From NCBI GenBank assembly GCA_004563195.1, contig SFTJ01000006.1:17158-81157 (forward strand): a stretch of 64,000 nucleotides of DNA, written 5' to 3'. Under the pieces are notes generated by a model. The model ran no database searches. It was given only the letters and a program-made list of their open reading frames with translations, and was not told the DNA's origin. This document shows, one piece after another, positions 1 through 8,647 of the stretch. Position numbers and translations under genes: made by a program. The stretch comes from a bacterium (lineage in GTDB: Bacteria; Bacteroidota; Bacteroidia; Bacteroidales; Muribaculaceae). Position 1 is the first letter of the stretch, and each line of letters opens with the position of its first letter.

Positions 1-1
1 A

Positions 2-1471
2 TACAGCACCAAGCCGTTTACCATCGAGATACTGCCACCCGACAAGTCGGCGCAAAGCGGAACTCAGCAGAGTGGAGGAGTGCAATTCGACGACCCCAAT
101 ACGCAATCGGCAGGCAAGGAAGTAAGTTCGAAAGACCTCTTCGTGCGCATAGCCATGTCGAAAACCAACGTCTATGAGCAAGAAGCAGTGGTGTGCACCA
201 TCAAATTGTACACGAAATATCAGATTTCGCAATTTATGCCCACCTTGCAGCCCTCGTTCAACGGTTTTCTTATCGAAGAATTGCCTATTACAGCTTCGCT
301 CAATCAAGTGGAGCACGTAAACGGCGAAAACTATATGGTGGCAGAGCTGAAAAAGTGCATTCTTTTCCCGCAGCAATCGGGTAAACTCACCATTACCTCG
401 GGTAACTACGATGTCACTGTGGTGCAATATGAGAAAATACGTAGCATATTCGGATATGTGCAGCAACCGGTGGAAAAGCAACTCAAGGTTAAGTCGAATT
501 CAGCCACCGTCAACATCACACCGCTGCCAAGTCCGCGCCCGGCTACATTCAACGGCGCCGTAGGTCGCTACAGCATCACTTCGGCAGTCAATCCGCAGCA
601 ACTCAAGACCTACGAAGCGGCTACATATAAGTTCAATATCAGCGGTAGCGGTAACATAAAATACATCAAATCGCCGATAATCGATTTCCCGTCGCAATTT
701 GAAGTATATGACCCGCAGTCGAATATCAATGCCAACCCCAACGGGTCGACCGTATCGGGCAGTGTGGCGTTTGAATACACATTTATACCGCAATTTGTGG
801 GCAAATACACCATTCCGAGCGTTGCATTCACCTATTTCGACACCGAAAAGAAGAGTTACGTCACTCTCAACACCGAAGCCTATAACCTCACCGTAGCCAA
901 GGGTAGCGGAGCACCCGCAGTGAGCAAGAGCGGCGGCATAGAGCAGAAAAACAAAGATATTCTGCACATAAAACTCGGCGACTTGAACCTCGAAAAGCAG
1001 CATAGCTATCTGCTCGACAGCTTCAGCTACTGGTTGTGGTATATCGTGCCGGTTTTGGCAGTGGCAGCATTGCTGTTCTACTATCGCAAGAGTCTCAAGG
1101 AGAGAGCCAATCTGCAACTGATGCGCACCAAGCGTGCCAATAAGGTGGCACAGAAACGCCTTAAGTTGGCTCGCAAATATATGCAGCAGAACGATAGCAA
1201 CAACTTCTATTCAGAAACCTTGAAGGCAGTGTGGGGATATCTGAGCGACAAACTCGGCATACCCGGTTCGGAATTGACACGCGACAATATCAGCGCCGAG
1301 CTTGAGAAATATGGCGTTGACGAAGAGGTGTCGAAGAGCGTAATCGATGTGCTCGACAAGTGTGAATTTGCGCAATATGCACCCGAACTGTCGGGCAACG
1401 ATATGGGTGACGTGTTGCAGCATGCAGCCGATGTGATGGACCAATTAGAAAACACCAAAAAGAAGAAATGA
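2..1471 (+). CDS. batD: BatD-like oxygen-tolerance protein, 5' end outside the window
   Basis: This is the C-terminal 489 residues of a BatD protein, a large envelope protein of the Bacteroidetes Bat (aerotolerance) cluster. The frame is open from base 2 with no upstream stop, so the gene starts outside the window; the GTG at 80 is internal. Beta-rich, immunoglobulin-like extracytoplasmic sequence is followed by one membrane span (about 1029-1085) and a basic cytoplasmic tail, as in the family. Its stop overlaps the batE start by an ATGA junction, so the two are translationally coupled. The exact biochemical role of BatD is not settled; a link to von Willebrand-domain Bat proteins and an AAA ATPase is known for the cluster. 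Confidence 0.88.
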   Translation, partial: YSTKPFTIEILPPDKSAQSGTQQSGGVQFDDPNTQSAGKEVSSKDLFVRIAMSKTNVYEQEAVVCTIKLYTKYQISQFMPTLQPSFNGFLIEELPITASLNQVEHVNGENYMVAELKKCILFPQQSGKLTITSGNYDVTVVQYEKIRSIFGYVQQPVEKQLKVKSNSATVNITPLPSPRPATFNGAVGRYSITSAVNPQQLKTYEAATYKFNISGSGNIKYIKSPIIDFPSQFEVYDPQSNINANPNGSTVSGSVAFEYTFIPQFVGKYTIPSVAFTYFDTEKKSYVTLNTEAYNLTVAKGSGAPAVSKSGGIEQKNKDILHIKLGDLNLEKQHSYLLDSFSYWLWYIVPVLAVAALLFYYRKSLKERANLQLMRTKRANKVAQKRLKLARKYMQQNDSNNFYSETLKAVWGYLSDKLGIPGSELTRDNISAELEKYGVDEEVSKSVIDVLDKCEFAQYAPELSGNDMGDVLQHAADVMDQLENTKKKK

Positions 1472-2253
1472 TGAGTAGAAGATTATTATATGCATTAGTT
1501 TTGATTATGACAGGCATAATGGCAGCCGGTGCTCAAGATGTGATAAAGAGCGCCAATGCCGCCTATGAGAAGGACCAATACGACCGCGCCATAGAACTCT
1601 ACAATCAGGCGGCGCGAGAGCAGGGTACTTCGAGCGAACTATATTATAATATAGGTAACGCCAACTACCGACTTGGAAATATGGGCGAGGCCATACTTTA
1701 TTACGAGCGCGCCCTGAAACTCAATCCTGCCAATAGCGACGCCCGCACAAATCTCGAATTTGTGAAGGAAAAAATCAATGTAGATGTAGACGGCGGCGAC
1801 TCATATTTCACAGGCAAGATAATGCGCATGATTACCGGCCAATCGTCGAACACATGGGCTACGATTTCGGTGGTGCTCTTCTTGATATTCGTGGCATCGC
1901 TGCTCATATATATCTTTATGGATAGCATTATGCTGAGAAAAATAGGCTTTTTCGGCGGCGGAGTAGTGTTGCTGATGTTTATCGGCACACTCAGCTTTGC
2001 CTTTGTGTGTCGCAATCACACTGTTAGCACCGAGTATGCCATTGTCACCGTGCCATCGTCTACGCTAAGCACCTCGCCGCGTGTACCCAAGGATAAAACC
2101 GAGGAAGCATTTTTGCTCAACGAGGGATATAAAGTGCAGATAGTGGACAGCGTGAAGACCGGCGAAGGCGAGAACGCACGGATGTGGTATGATGTAACCA
2201 CCGCCGACGGTCATCGTGCTTGGATAAAGCAAGGCGATATCGAAATTATTTGA
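1468..2253 (+). CDS. batE: BatE-like TPR protein
   Basis: A 261-aa envelope protein with an N-terminal signal sequence ending near AGAQ (residue 23), two or three tetratricopeptide repeats (about 28-98, containing YYNIGNANYRLG and ALKLNPANSDA), two membrane spans (about 128-176) and a C-terminal SH3-like beta domain (about 190-261). That TPR-TM-SH3 order is typical of BatE. It overlaps batD by four bases (ATGA), so it is the last gene of the Bat operon here. The TPRs probably act as a protein-binding platform for the Bat complex; this is inferred from the family. Confidence 0.88.
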   Translation: MMSRRLLYALVLIMTGIMAAGAQDVIKSANAAYEKDQYDRAIELYNQAAREQGTSSELYYNIGNANYRLGNMGEAILYYERALKLNPANSDARTNLEFVKEKINVDVDGGDSYFTGKIMRMITGQSSNTWATISVVLFLIFVASLLIYIFMDSIMLRKIGFFGGGVVLLMFIGTLSFAFVCRNHTVSTEYAIVTVPSSTLSTSPRVPKDKTEEAFLLNEGYKVQIVDSVKTGEGENARMWYDVTTADGHRAWIKQGDIEII

Positions 2254-2316
2254 TACCCCGGCCGCCTTCTGCAATCATCGCGGCACATTCAAAAAAACTC
2301 AATATAGCACAGAATT

Positions 2317-2976
2317 ATGATAGAAAATCTAACAGCCATCGACCAAGACCTGCTCCTCGCCATAAATGGCATGCACAGCCCATATTTCGACTCATTTATG
2401 TGGCTGATGTCGCGAGCATGGGCTTATGTGCTGCTTGCGTTGGTGTTTTTGTATTTGGCATATCGTCAAGGGTGGAAGCAAATGTTGCTTATACTTGTGG
2501 CGGTGGCACTTACCATCACACTTGCCGACCAAATATCGAGCGGATTGCTAAAACCACTTGTGCAGCGATTTCGCCCCACCCACACCGAAGAGATAGCCAA
2601 CCTGATACACGTAGTAAACGGTTATCGCGGAGGCCGATATGGCTTCGTGTCGAGCCACGCCGCCAATTCGTTTGGAGCGGCGGTGCTGTTGGCGTTGCTT
2701 TTCCGTAATCGAGGGCTAACCACAGCACTCATCGTGTGGGCATCGATAGTGAGCTATAGCCGAATGTATCTGGGCGTGCATTACCCCGGCGACATAATTT
2801 GCGGAGCAGCGGTGGGAGTGGTGTCGGCATATTTGTTCTACAAGATTATGCTCATAGTGAGCCGCAGAACCCGCTTACAAGTGAATTTTTCGGCTCGAGA
2901 TGCAAAACTTTTGACTATTGCGACAATTTCAAATGTAATTGCGTTACTGATAGTTGCGACTATTTTCGAAATTTAA
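2317..2976 (+). CDS. PAP2-family membrane phosphatase
   Basis: A 219-aa polytopic membrane protein of the PAP2/undecaprenyl-pyrophosphatase superfamily. The three signature blocks are present: K-x6-RP as KPLVQRFRP (about 86-94), the SSHA block (PSGH-type, about 112-115) and SRMYLGVHYPGD (about 149-160) with the catalytic His and Asp. About six hydrophobic segments fit the fold. Substrates could be undecaprenyl pyrophosphate, lipid A phosphates or phosphatidyl-glycerophosphate; the sequence does not decide. It lies 63 bp after batE and may be read through from it. Confidence 0.85.
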   Translation: MIENLTAIDQDLLLAINGMHSPYFDSFMWLMSRAWAYVLLALVFLYLAYRQGWKQMLLILVAVALTITLADQISSGLLKPLVQRFRPTHTEEIANLIHVVNGYRGGRYGFVSSHAANSFGAAVLLALLFRNRGLTTALIVWASIVSYSRMYLGVHYPGDIICGAAVGVVSAYLFYKIMLIVSRRTRLQVNFSARDAKLLTIATISNVIALLIVATIFEI

Positions 2977-2999
2977 GTAGAAAATAATTGTAAAAAAGT

Positions 3000-3030
3000 T
3001 TTGAGATTAAAAATATAATGAATAATTTTA
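3000..3030 (+). promoter_or_regulatory. candidate Bacteroidetes-type promoter for the 84-aa HTH gene
   Basis: TTTG at 3000-3003 is separated by 19 bases from TAATTTTA at 3023-3030, a near match to the -33 TTTG / -7 TAnnTTTG pattern (last base A instead of G). It would leave an AT-rich leader of about 55 bases. Confidence 0.4.
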
Positions 3031-3092
3031 TAGCAAATAATCAATAAACCGAGATAAATTAAAACTATTAACTAATAAAAATTTTAAATATC

Positions 3093-3347
3093 ATGCCTAA
3101 AACTATCACATTCAACGAACTTCGTCGTATCAAAGATTCGTTGCCCGATGGATCAATGCACAAGATTGCAGACCAGTTGAATCTAACAGTTCAAACAGTG
3201 AGAAACTATTTTGGTGGCACAAATTATGAATTTGGCAGCAATTGCGGTTTGCACATTGAGCCGGGTCCAAATGGTGGTTATGTAGTTCTCGACGATACTC
3301 AAATCTTAGACATGGCTCTTGAGATTTTGAAAGAGAAGGAGGCGTAA
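3093..3347 (+). CDS. small helix-turn-helix DNA-binding protein
   Basis: An 84-aa protein of a kind widely conserved in Bacteroidales and usually annotated as a DNA-binding protein. Residues about 20-40 (MHKIADQLNLTVQTVRNYFG) form a clear helix-turn-helix. A Gly/Pro-rich segment (HIEPGPNGGYVVLDD) and a C-terminal amphipathic helix follow. It has its own candidate promoter and intrinsic terminator, so it is a monocistronic unit. The regulon or nucleoid role is unknown. Confidence 0.85.
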   Translation: MPKTITFNELRRIKDSLPDGSMHKIADQLNLTVQTVRNYFGGTNYEFGSNCGLHIEPGPNGGYVVLDDTQILDMALEILKEKEA

Positions 3348-3369
3348 CAAAGGCAACTTCTAAGATATG

Positions 3370-3413
3370 AAGCACAATTCCGATAATCAGTTTTCGCGAA
3401 TTGTGCTTTTTTT
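3370..3413 (+). terminator. intrinsic terminator after the HTH gene
   Basis: AGCACAATTC (3371-3380) pairs perfectly with GAATTGTGCT (3398-3407), and a T tract follows at once (3407-3413). Confidence 0.9.
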
Positions 3414-3516
3414 ATGTGCCGGCGGCAAATGTGCCGGAGCTGTGACAAGCATGGTAATTGTGGAAAATTGTGATATCATTAGCCGATAAGATATTTTATA
3501 TATGGTTTTATTTTTG

Positions 3517-3524
3517 TAAATTTG
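3517..3524 (+). promoter_or_regulatory. candidate -7 element upstream of the small membrane protein and dxs
   Basis: TAAATTTG is an exact TAnnTTTG match placed 26 bases before the 59-aa gene. No good TTTG lies at -33; only an AT-rich stretch is there. Confidence 0.4.
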
Positions 3525-3550
3525 CTCGTTAATATTGACGGAAAACAATA

Positions 3551-3730
3551 ATGGATACTTCACAAAAAATACGATTTGCATTTATATTTGTTTTGTGGCT
3601 GGTTCTCTGCTATTTACTGATAACAAGAGTGCCGAAAATTGATTTCATGACCATATTTTCGATAGTGGCATCGGGCATAATAGTGTTTGTGCCGCTATAT
3701 AAGAAATATCGTCGTGATCGTGATAAGTAG
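3551..3730 (+). CDS. 59-aa two-span membrane protein upstream of dxs
   Basis: A short open frame of 59 codons from ATG to TAG. It reads MDTSQKIRFAF..., with two hydrophobic helices (about residues 8-25 and 33-50) joined by a short loop containing RVPKID, and ends in a very basic tail (KKYRRDRDK). A -7 element just upstream and the strongly non-random pattern (polar start, two helices, positive-inside tail) support a real gene. It is 68 bp upstream of dxs and probably cotranscribed. No function is recognised. Confidence 0.7.
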   Translation: MDTSQKIRFAFIFVLWLVLCYLLITRVPKIDFMTIFSIVASGIIVFVPLYKKYRRDRDK

Positions 3731-3798
3731 ACATTGTTGAGAAACCGACATTTACGAAATAATAAACAGAGTGGAACAAAACTAAAAAACGAGAAGGT

Positions 3799-5718
3799 TT
3801 GGAAAAAGCATATATAGAACAAAATTATCCGTTGCTGTCGAGAATCGATAGTCCTGCCGACTTGCGCAAACTGTCAGTGGAAATGTTGCCGGCGGTGTGC
3901 TCCGAGCTGCGCCGATTTCTTATCGAGTCGCTTTCGACCAACCCCGGACACTTCGCTTCGAGCATGGGTTCGGTGGACTTCACGGTGGCGTTGCATTATG
4001 TGTTCGATACGCCCAACGACCGCATAGTGTGGGACGTGGGACATCAAGCTTACGGACATAAGATACTCACAGGCCGTCGCGATGTGTTTGAAAATAATCG
4101 TAAGTACAACGGGCTGAGCGGATTCCCAAATCCTAAGGAGAGCGAATACGACTCGTTTATCGCAGGTCACGCATCCAACTCCATTTCGGCAGCCTTGGGC
4201 ATGTCGATGGCGGCAGAACTGCAAGGAGTGGAACATCGCAATGTGGTGGCTGTGATAGGCGATGCGTCGATAAGTGGCGGACTCGCTTTCGAGGCTATGA
4301 ACAATGCTTCGATTAATCGCAACAACCTCATTATCTTGCTCAACGACAACGATATGGCTATCGACCAAAACGTGGGAGCAATAGGTGAATATATGTCGCA
4401 TCTCAACACCTCGCGCCGATATAACAACTTCAAATTTAAGGTATATCGCTTCTGCTTGCGCCATAAAATCATCAATGAGAAGAGCCGCGGCCTGATACTC
4501 CGATTCAGCAATAGCCTTAAGGCTCTGCTCACCAATCAGCAGAACCTGTTTGAGGGTCTTAATATCCGCTATTTCGGCCCATTCGACGGGCATGATGTAA
4601 AAAAACTCGTGAGCATCTTCACCGAGTTGAAGAATCTCAAGGGGCCGCGCATCATACACCTACGCACACGCAAGGGCAAGGGCTATGCACCCGCCGAAGC
4701 CGACCCAACCACATGGCATGCCCCCGGGCGTTTCGACATTGCCACAGGCAAGATATTGGGCGGTTCGGGCTCGAGCAACATACAGAAATATCAAGATGTG
4801 TTCGGCAAGACCCTTGTGGAACTTGCCAAGACCGACGAAAAGATAGTGGGCATCACGGCAGCCATGCCTACAGGTTGCTCTATGACATTTATGCAAGAGG
4901 CATTCCCCAAGCGAGCATTCGATGTGGGTATAGCCGAAGAGCATGCAGTGACATTCTCAGCCGGACTTGCCAAGGACGGCATGAAGCCTTATTGCTGCAT
5001 CTACTCATCGTTCTTGCAGAGAGCTTACGATGAAATAATTCACGACGTGGCATTGCAGAACCTGCCTGTGACATTCTGCATCGATCGCGCAGGCATTGTG
5101 GGCGAAGACGGCGCTACACACCACGGCGCATTCGACCTGGCATATCTCAATTGCATCCCGAATATGACCATCAGCTCGCCATACGACGAGCACATGCTTC
5201 GCAATCTGCTCTACACCACGCAGCAAACCGAACACGGACCATTTGCCATACGCTATCCGCGTGGCAAGGGCAAACTCGAAGATTGGCACAACGAGATGCA
5301 AATCATGCCTGTGGGCAAGGGACGCAAACTTGCCGATGGCAATGATGTGGCAGTGCTCACCCTGGGCCCGATAGGCAGCGATGTGAGTGAAGTGCTTGCC
5401 GAATTGAGAGCCGAAGGTAAGGCGGTGGCACACTACGATATGATATTCCTAAAGCCGCTCGACCAAGAGATAATGCGCGAAGTGGGAGAGAACTACTCAC
5501 AGGTGCTCACCGTGGAAGATGGCACGCTGAATGGCGGACTTGGCTCTGTGGTAACCGATTGGCTCAACGATAACGGTTACAACGTGCGAGTGCATCGACT
5601 CGGACTTCCTGATGCATTTGTCACTCAAGGCACTGTGCCACAGCTTTATGACCTGTGTGGAATAGACAAGCCCAGCATAAAGAACAAACTGAAACAAATG
5701 TTTACCACCAAAGAATAA
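3799..5718 (+). CDS. dxs: 1-deoxy-D-xylulose-5-phosphate synthase
   Basis: A 639-aa enzyme that condenses pyruvate and glyceraldehyde 3-phosphate to DXP with thiamine diphosphate, the first step of the MEP isoprenoid pathway. The thiamine-diphosphate motif GDASISGGLAFEAMNN and the LNDNDMAI segment are clear, as are HPGH-like and VGHQAYGHKILTGR blocks in the N-terminal third, and the transketolase-type pyrimidine and C-terminal domains. The start is a TTG at 3799 after the purine-rich GAGAAGG; length fits the family. It follows the 59-aa membrane gene and is six bases before trkA. Confidence 0.97.
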   Translation: MEKAYIEQNYPLLSRIDSPADLRKLSVEMLPAVCSELRRFLIESLSTNPGHFASSMGSVDFTVALHYVFDTPNDRIVWDVGHQAYGHKILTGRRDVFENNRKYNGLSGFPNPKESEYDSFIAGHASNSISAALGMSMAAELQGVEHRNVVAVIGDASISGGLAFEAMNNASINRNNLIILLNDNDMAIDQNVGAIGEYMSHLNTSRRYNNFKFKVYRFCLRHKIINEKSRGLILRFSNSLKALLTNQQNLFEGLNIRYFGPFDGHDVKKLVSIFTELKNLKGPRIIHLRTRKGKGYAPAEADPTTWHAPGRFDIATGKILGGSGSSNIQKYQDVFGKTLVELAKTDEKIVGITAAMPTGCSMTFMQEAFPKRAFDVGIAEEHAVTFSAGLAKDGMKPYCCIYSSFLQRAYDEIIHDVALQNLPVTFCIDRAGIVGEDGATHHGAFDLAYLNCIPNMTISSPYDEHMLRNLLYTTQQTEHGPFAIRYPRGKGKLEDWHNEMQIMPVGKGRKLADGNDVAVLTLGPIGSDVSEVLAELRAEGKAVAHYDMIFLKPLDQEIMREVGENYSQVLTVEDGTLNGGLGSVVTDWLNDNGYNVRVHRLGLPDAFVTQGTVPQLYDLCGIDKPSIKNKLKQMFTTKE

Positions 5719-5724
5719 TTTGGA

Positions 5725-7050
5725 ATGAAGATAGTAATAGCAGGCTCCGGCGAGGTAGGCAGCCACTTGGCAAAGCTACTTTCGAAGGAAGACCACGACA
5801 TAATAGTGATAGATAGAGACCGACGACGACTGTTGGCTCTCGACTCTTATAATCTGATTACCCACATGGGTAAACCCACATCGTTTCAGGCTATGAAGTA
5901 TGTGGGAATGCGCGACTGCGACCTGTTTATAGCCGTTACCCCCTACGAAACCGAAAATGTGGTGGCATGCTCCATAGCCAAGAGCCTCGGCGCACGCAAG
6001 ACGGTGGCTCGAATAGATAATTACGAGTTCTATAACCCCGAGAATCGCGAATATTTCGAGAAGGCGGGTGTCGACGACCTTATTTATCCCGAAAATCTTG
6101 CAGCCGAAGAGATGCTCTTGGCGCTCAAGCACACATGGGTGCGCAACTGGTTCGAACTATTCAATGGCGAACTCATAGTGGTGGGCGTGAAGCTACGAGG
6201 CAATTCCGACTTGGTGAATAAGTCGCTTATCGAGAGTTCGTCGGCGCAGTTTATGCACATTTGTGCCATAAAGCGCAAGCACGAGATACTCATACCACGA
6301 GGCGATGCCATAGTGCTTGAGGGCGACATAGTGTACATAGCCACCAAGCAAGAATATATCGACCAAGTGATAGCCAAGTGCGGCAAGCAACGCAAGGCAA
6401 TCAATCGCGTGCTTATTATGGGCGGCAGCCGCATAGCCAAGCGCTTGGTGAGAATGTCGGAAGGCAAGTATAAATTTAAAATTATAGAAATCGACCACGA
6501 GCGCTCCAATGCCATAGCCGAAACTCTCGATTGCAAGGTGGTGTGTGGCGACGGTCGCGACAACGACTTGCTTCGCGAGGAAAATATCGAGACCTACGAT
6601 GCCTTTGTGGCACTCACCGATAGCTCCGAAACCAACATTTTGGGTTGCCTTACCGCTAAGGAATACGGCGTGAAAAAGACCATTGCCGAGGTGGAGAACA
6701 TACAGTTTATTTCCGAAGCCGAGGCGCTCAATATAGGCACAATCATCAATAAAAAACTGCTTGCATCGAGCAAGATATTCCAAGCGCTGCTCGATAGCGA
6801 CGACACCAATGCCAAGTGTCTTGCCCTTGCCGATGCCGAAGTGACCGAGATGGTGGTGAAAGAAGGTTCGAAAGTGACCCAAGCGCCCATTAAGGACTTG
6901 AGAATGCCCAAGGAGATGACCCTGGCTGGACTTGTGCGCAATGGAGTGGGCTATCTGGTGCAAGGTAACACACAATTGCAAGCAGGCGACCATGTGGTGG
7001 TGTTCAGTTTTTCGGGCATGATTCACAAGGTGGAAAAGTGGTTTAACTAA
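5725..7050 (+). CDS. trkA: Trk potassium uptake NAD-binding subunit
   Basis: A 441-aa peripheral membrane protein with two tandem RCK units, each an NAD(H)-binding Rossmann domain (IAGSGEVGSHLAKLL at the N-terminus; IMGGSRIAKRL near residue 230) followed by a TrkA_C domain. It gates the TrkH K+ channel, and the gene next downstream is trkH. It starts six bases after dxs. Confidence 0.96.
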   Translation: MKIVIAGSGEVGSHLAKLLSKEDHDIIVIDRDRRRLLALDSYNLITHMGKPTSFQAMKYVGMRDCDLFIAVTPYETENVVACSIAKSLGARKTVARIDNYEFYNPENREYFEKAGVDDLIYPENLAAEEMLLALKHTWVRNWFELFNGELIVVGVKLRGNSDLVNKSLIESSSAQFMHICAIKRKHEILIPRGDAIVLEGDIVYIATKQEYIDQVIAKCGKQRKAINRVLIMGGSRIAKRLVRMSEGKYKFKIIEIDHERSNAIAETLDCKVVCGDGRDNDLLREENIETYDAFVALTDSSETNILGCLTAKEYGVKKTIAEVENIQFISEAEALNIGTIINKKLLASSKIFQALLDSDDTNAKCLALADAEVTEMVVKEGSKVTQAPIKDLRMPKEMTLAGLVRNGVGYLVQGNTQLQAGDHVVVFSFSGMIHKVEKWFN

Positions 7051-7097
7051 TGTTTTTTTTATTGGTTACGAACGAAAAAAATACTTCGAATTAAGAT

Positions 7098-8582
7098 ATG
7101 AATAACAGAGTGTGGACAGTGAACTTTCCGATGATGGCAAAAGTGCTCGGTTGGATTCTGATGATGGAATCCTGCTTTATGCTTGTGCCGTTAGCCACCT
7201 CTCTCTACTATGGCGAGTATGCCTGTGCACGCTCGTTTTTCCTTACATTATCGTTTTCGGCAGTGCTTGGAGCGGTAATGACCTTTTGCATACATCCCCA
7301 TCACACCAATATGCGCAGTCGCGAGGGAATTATGATTACCGGACTTGTGTGGGTGCTGATGTCGCTACTGGGCTGCATACCATTTTTGCTGACCGGTGTA
7401 TTAACCTCATTTCCCGACGCATTTTTCGAGATGATGAGTGGATTTACCACAACGGGAGCCTCGGTGATACGCGATGTGGAAATAGTGCCCAAGGGTTTGC
7501 TGATATGGCGCTCGCTCACCCAGTGGATAGGCGGTATGGGTATTATTCTCTTTACGCTTGCCGTGGTGCCGATGCTAAACCATTCGGGAGGCTTGAGCCT
7601 CTTTAATGCCGAAGTTACGGGCATCACCCACGATAAATTGCGCCCGCGAGTGAGCCAAACAGCCAAGAGCCTCTGGATGGTGTATATAGTGCTCACGGCG
7701 GTGCTTTTCGGTTTGCTTTGCTTGGGCCCGATGAATGTGTTTGATGCGCTGTGTACCACTTTGTCGACTACATCGACCGGTGGTTTTTCCACTCGCAATG
7801 CCAGCGTGATGTATTGGAATTCCACCTATGTCAATTTGGTGCTAACCATATTTATGTTTGTGTGCGGCGTTAACTTCTCATTGTTGTATAAGTTTGCCAA
7901 GGGCGATGTTAAGTCGCTGTTGTCAAACGATACGCTGAAGTGGTATTTTGGTTTTATGGTGTTGTGCTCGGTGATAGTGGGAGGGATGTTTTTTGCCAAC
8001 AAAGGCGACACTACCGACAGCGCGCTCCACACCGGAGTGCAAGGCTTTTTCGAGGTGATATCGGCAGCCACATCCACCGGATTCAGTGCTGTGGATTATG
8101 AGTCACACGGCAGCATAGTGGCAATAATCATATTTTTGGTGATGATATTCGGCAGTTGCGCAGGCAGCACAGCCGGAGGTGCCAAAATCGACCGTATGGT
8201 GCTGATGATGAAGTGTATATCGAATGAGATATATCACGTGATGCACCCCAATTCGATAGAAATCATACGCATCAACGGCCGTGCCGTTACGAGCGATGCG
8301 TTTAATAAGACTGCAGCGTTCCTATCGATATATATGCTCATAATCGTGGTGTGCACAGTGGTTTATTCAGCCTATGGCGTGCCACCATTCGATTCGCTGT
8401 TCGTGTCGGTGTCGATGATAAGCAACGTAGGCTTCGGATATGGCTTTACCGGCATCAACGGCTCATTTGCCGACCTGAGCAGTGTAAGTAAGTTGGTGGG
8501 AGCAGCTGAGATGCTAATAGGCCGTTTGGAACTATTCACCATCATAGTGCTCTTCACACGAGGATTCTGGAAGAAATATTAA
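7098..8582 (+). CDS. trkH: Trk potassium uptake pore subunit
   Basis: A 494-aa integral membrane protein with about ten spans and the repeated pore/selectivity loops of TrkH/KtrB proteins (for example GFTTTGASV, STTSTGGFST, SAATSTGFSAVDY and SMISNVGFGYGF, each supplying a filter glycine). It imports K+ with trkA, 47 bp upstream. Confidence 0.96.
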   Translation: MNNRVWTVNFPMMAKVLGWILMMESCFMLVPLATSLYYGEYACARSFFLTLSFSAVLGAVMTFCIHPHHTNMRSREGIMITGLVWVLMSLLGCIPFLLTGVLTSFPDAFFEMMSGFTTTGASVIRDVEIVPKGLLIWRSLTQWIGGMGIILFTLAVVPMLNHSGGLSLFNAEVTGITHDKLRPRVSQTAKSLWMVYIVLTAVLFGLLCLGPMNVFDALCTTLSTTSTGGFSTRNASVMYWNSTYVNLVLTIFMFVCGVNFSLLYKFAKGDVKSLLSNDTLKWYFGFMVLCSVIVGGMFFANKGDTTDSALHTGVQGFFEVISAATSTGFSAVDYESHGSIVAIIIFLVMIFGSCAGSTAGGAKIDRMVLMMKCISNEIYHVMHPNSIEIIRINGRAVTSDAFNKTAAFLSIYMLIIVVCTVVYSAYGVPPFDSLFVSVSMISNVGFGYGFTGINGSFADLSSVSKLVGAAEMLIGRLELFTIIVLFTRGFWKKY

Positions 8583-8647
8583 TAAATATAATATGATTAA
8601 GGGAAAAAATAGGAAATGAATTATTAATTAATTAAATTTGTAAGTAA

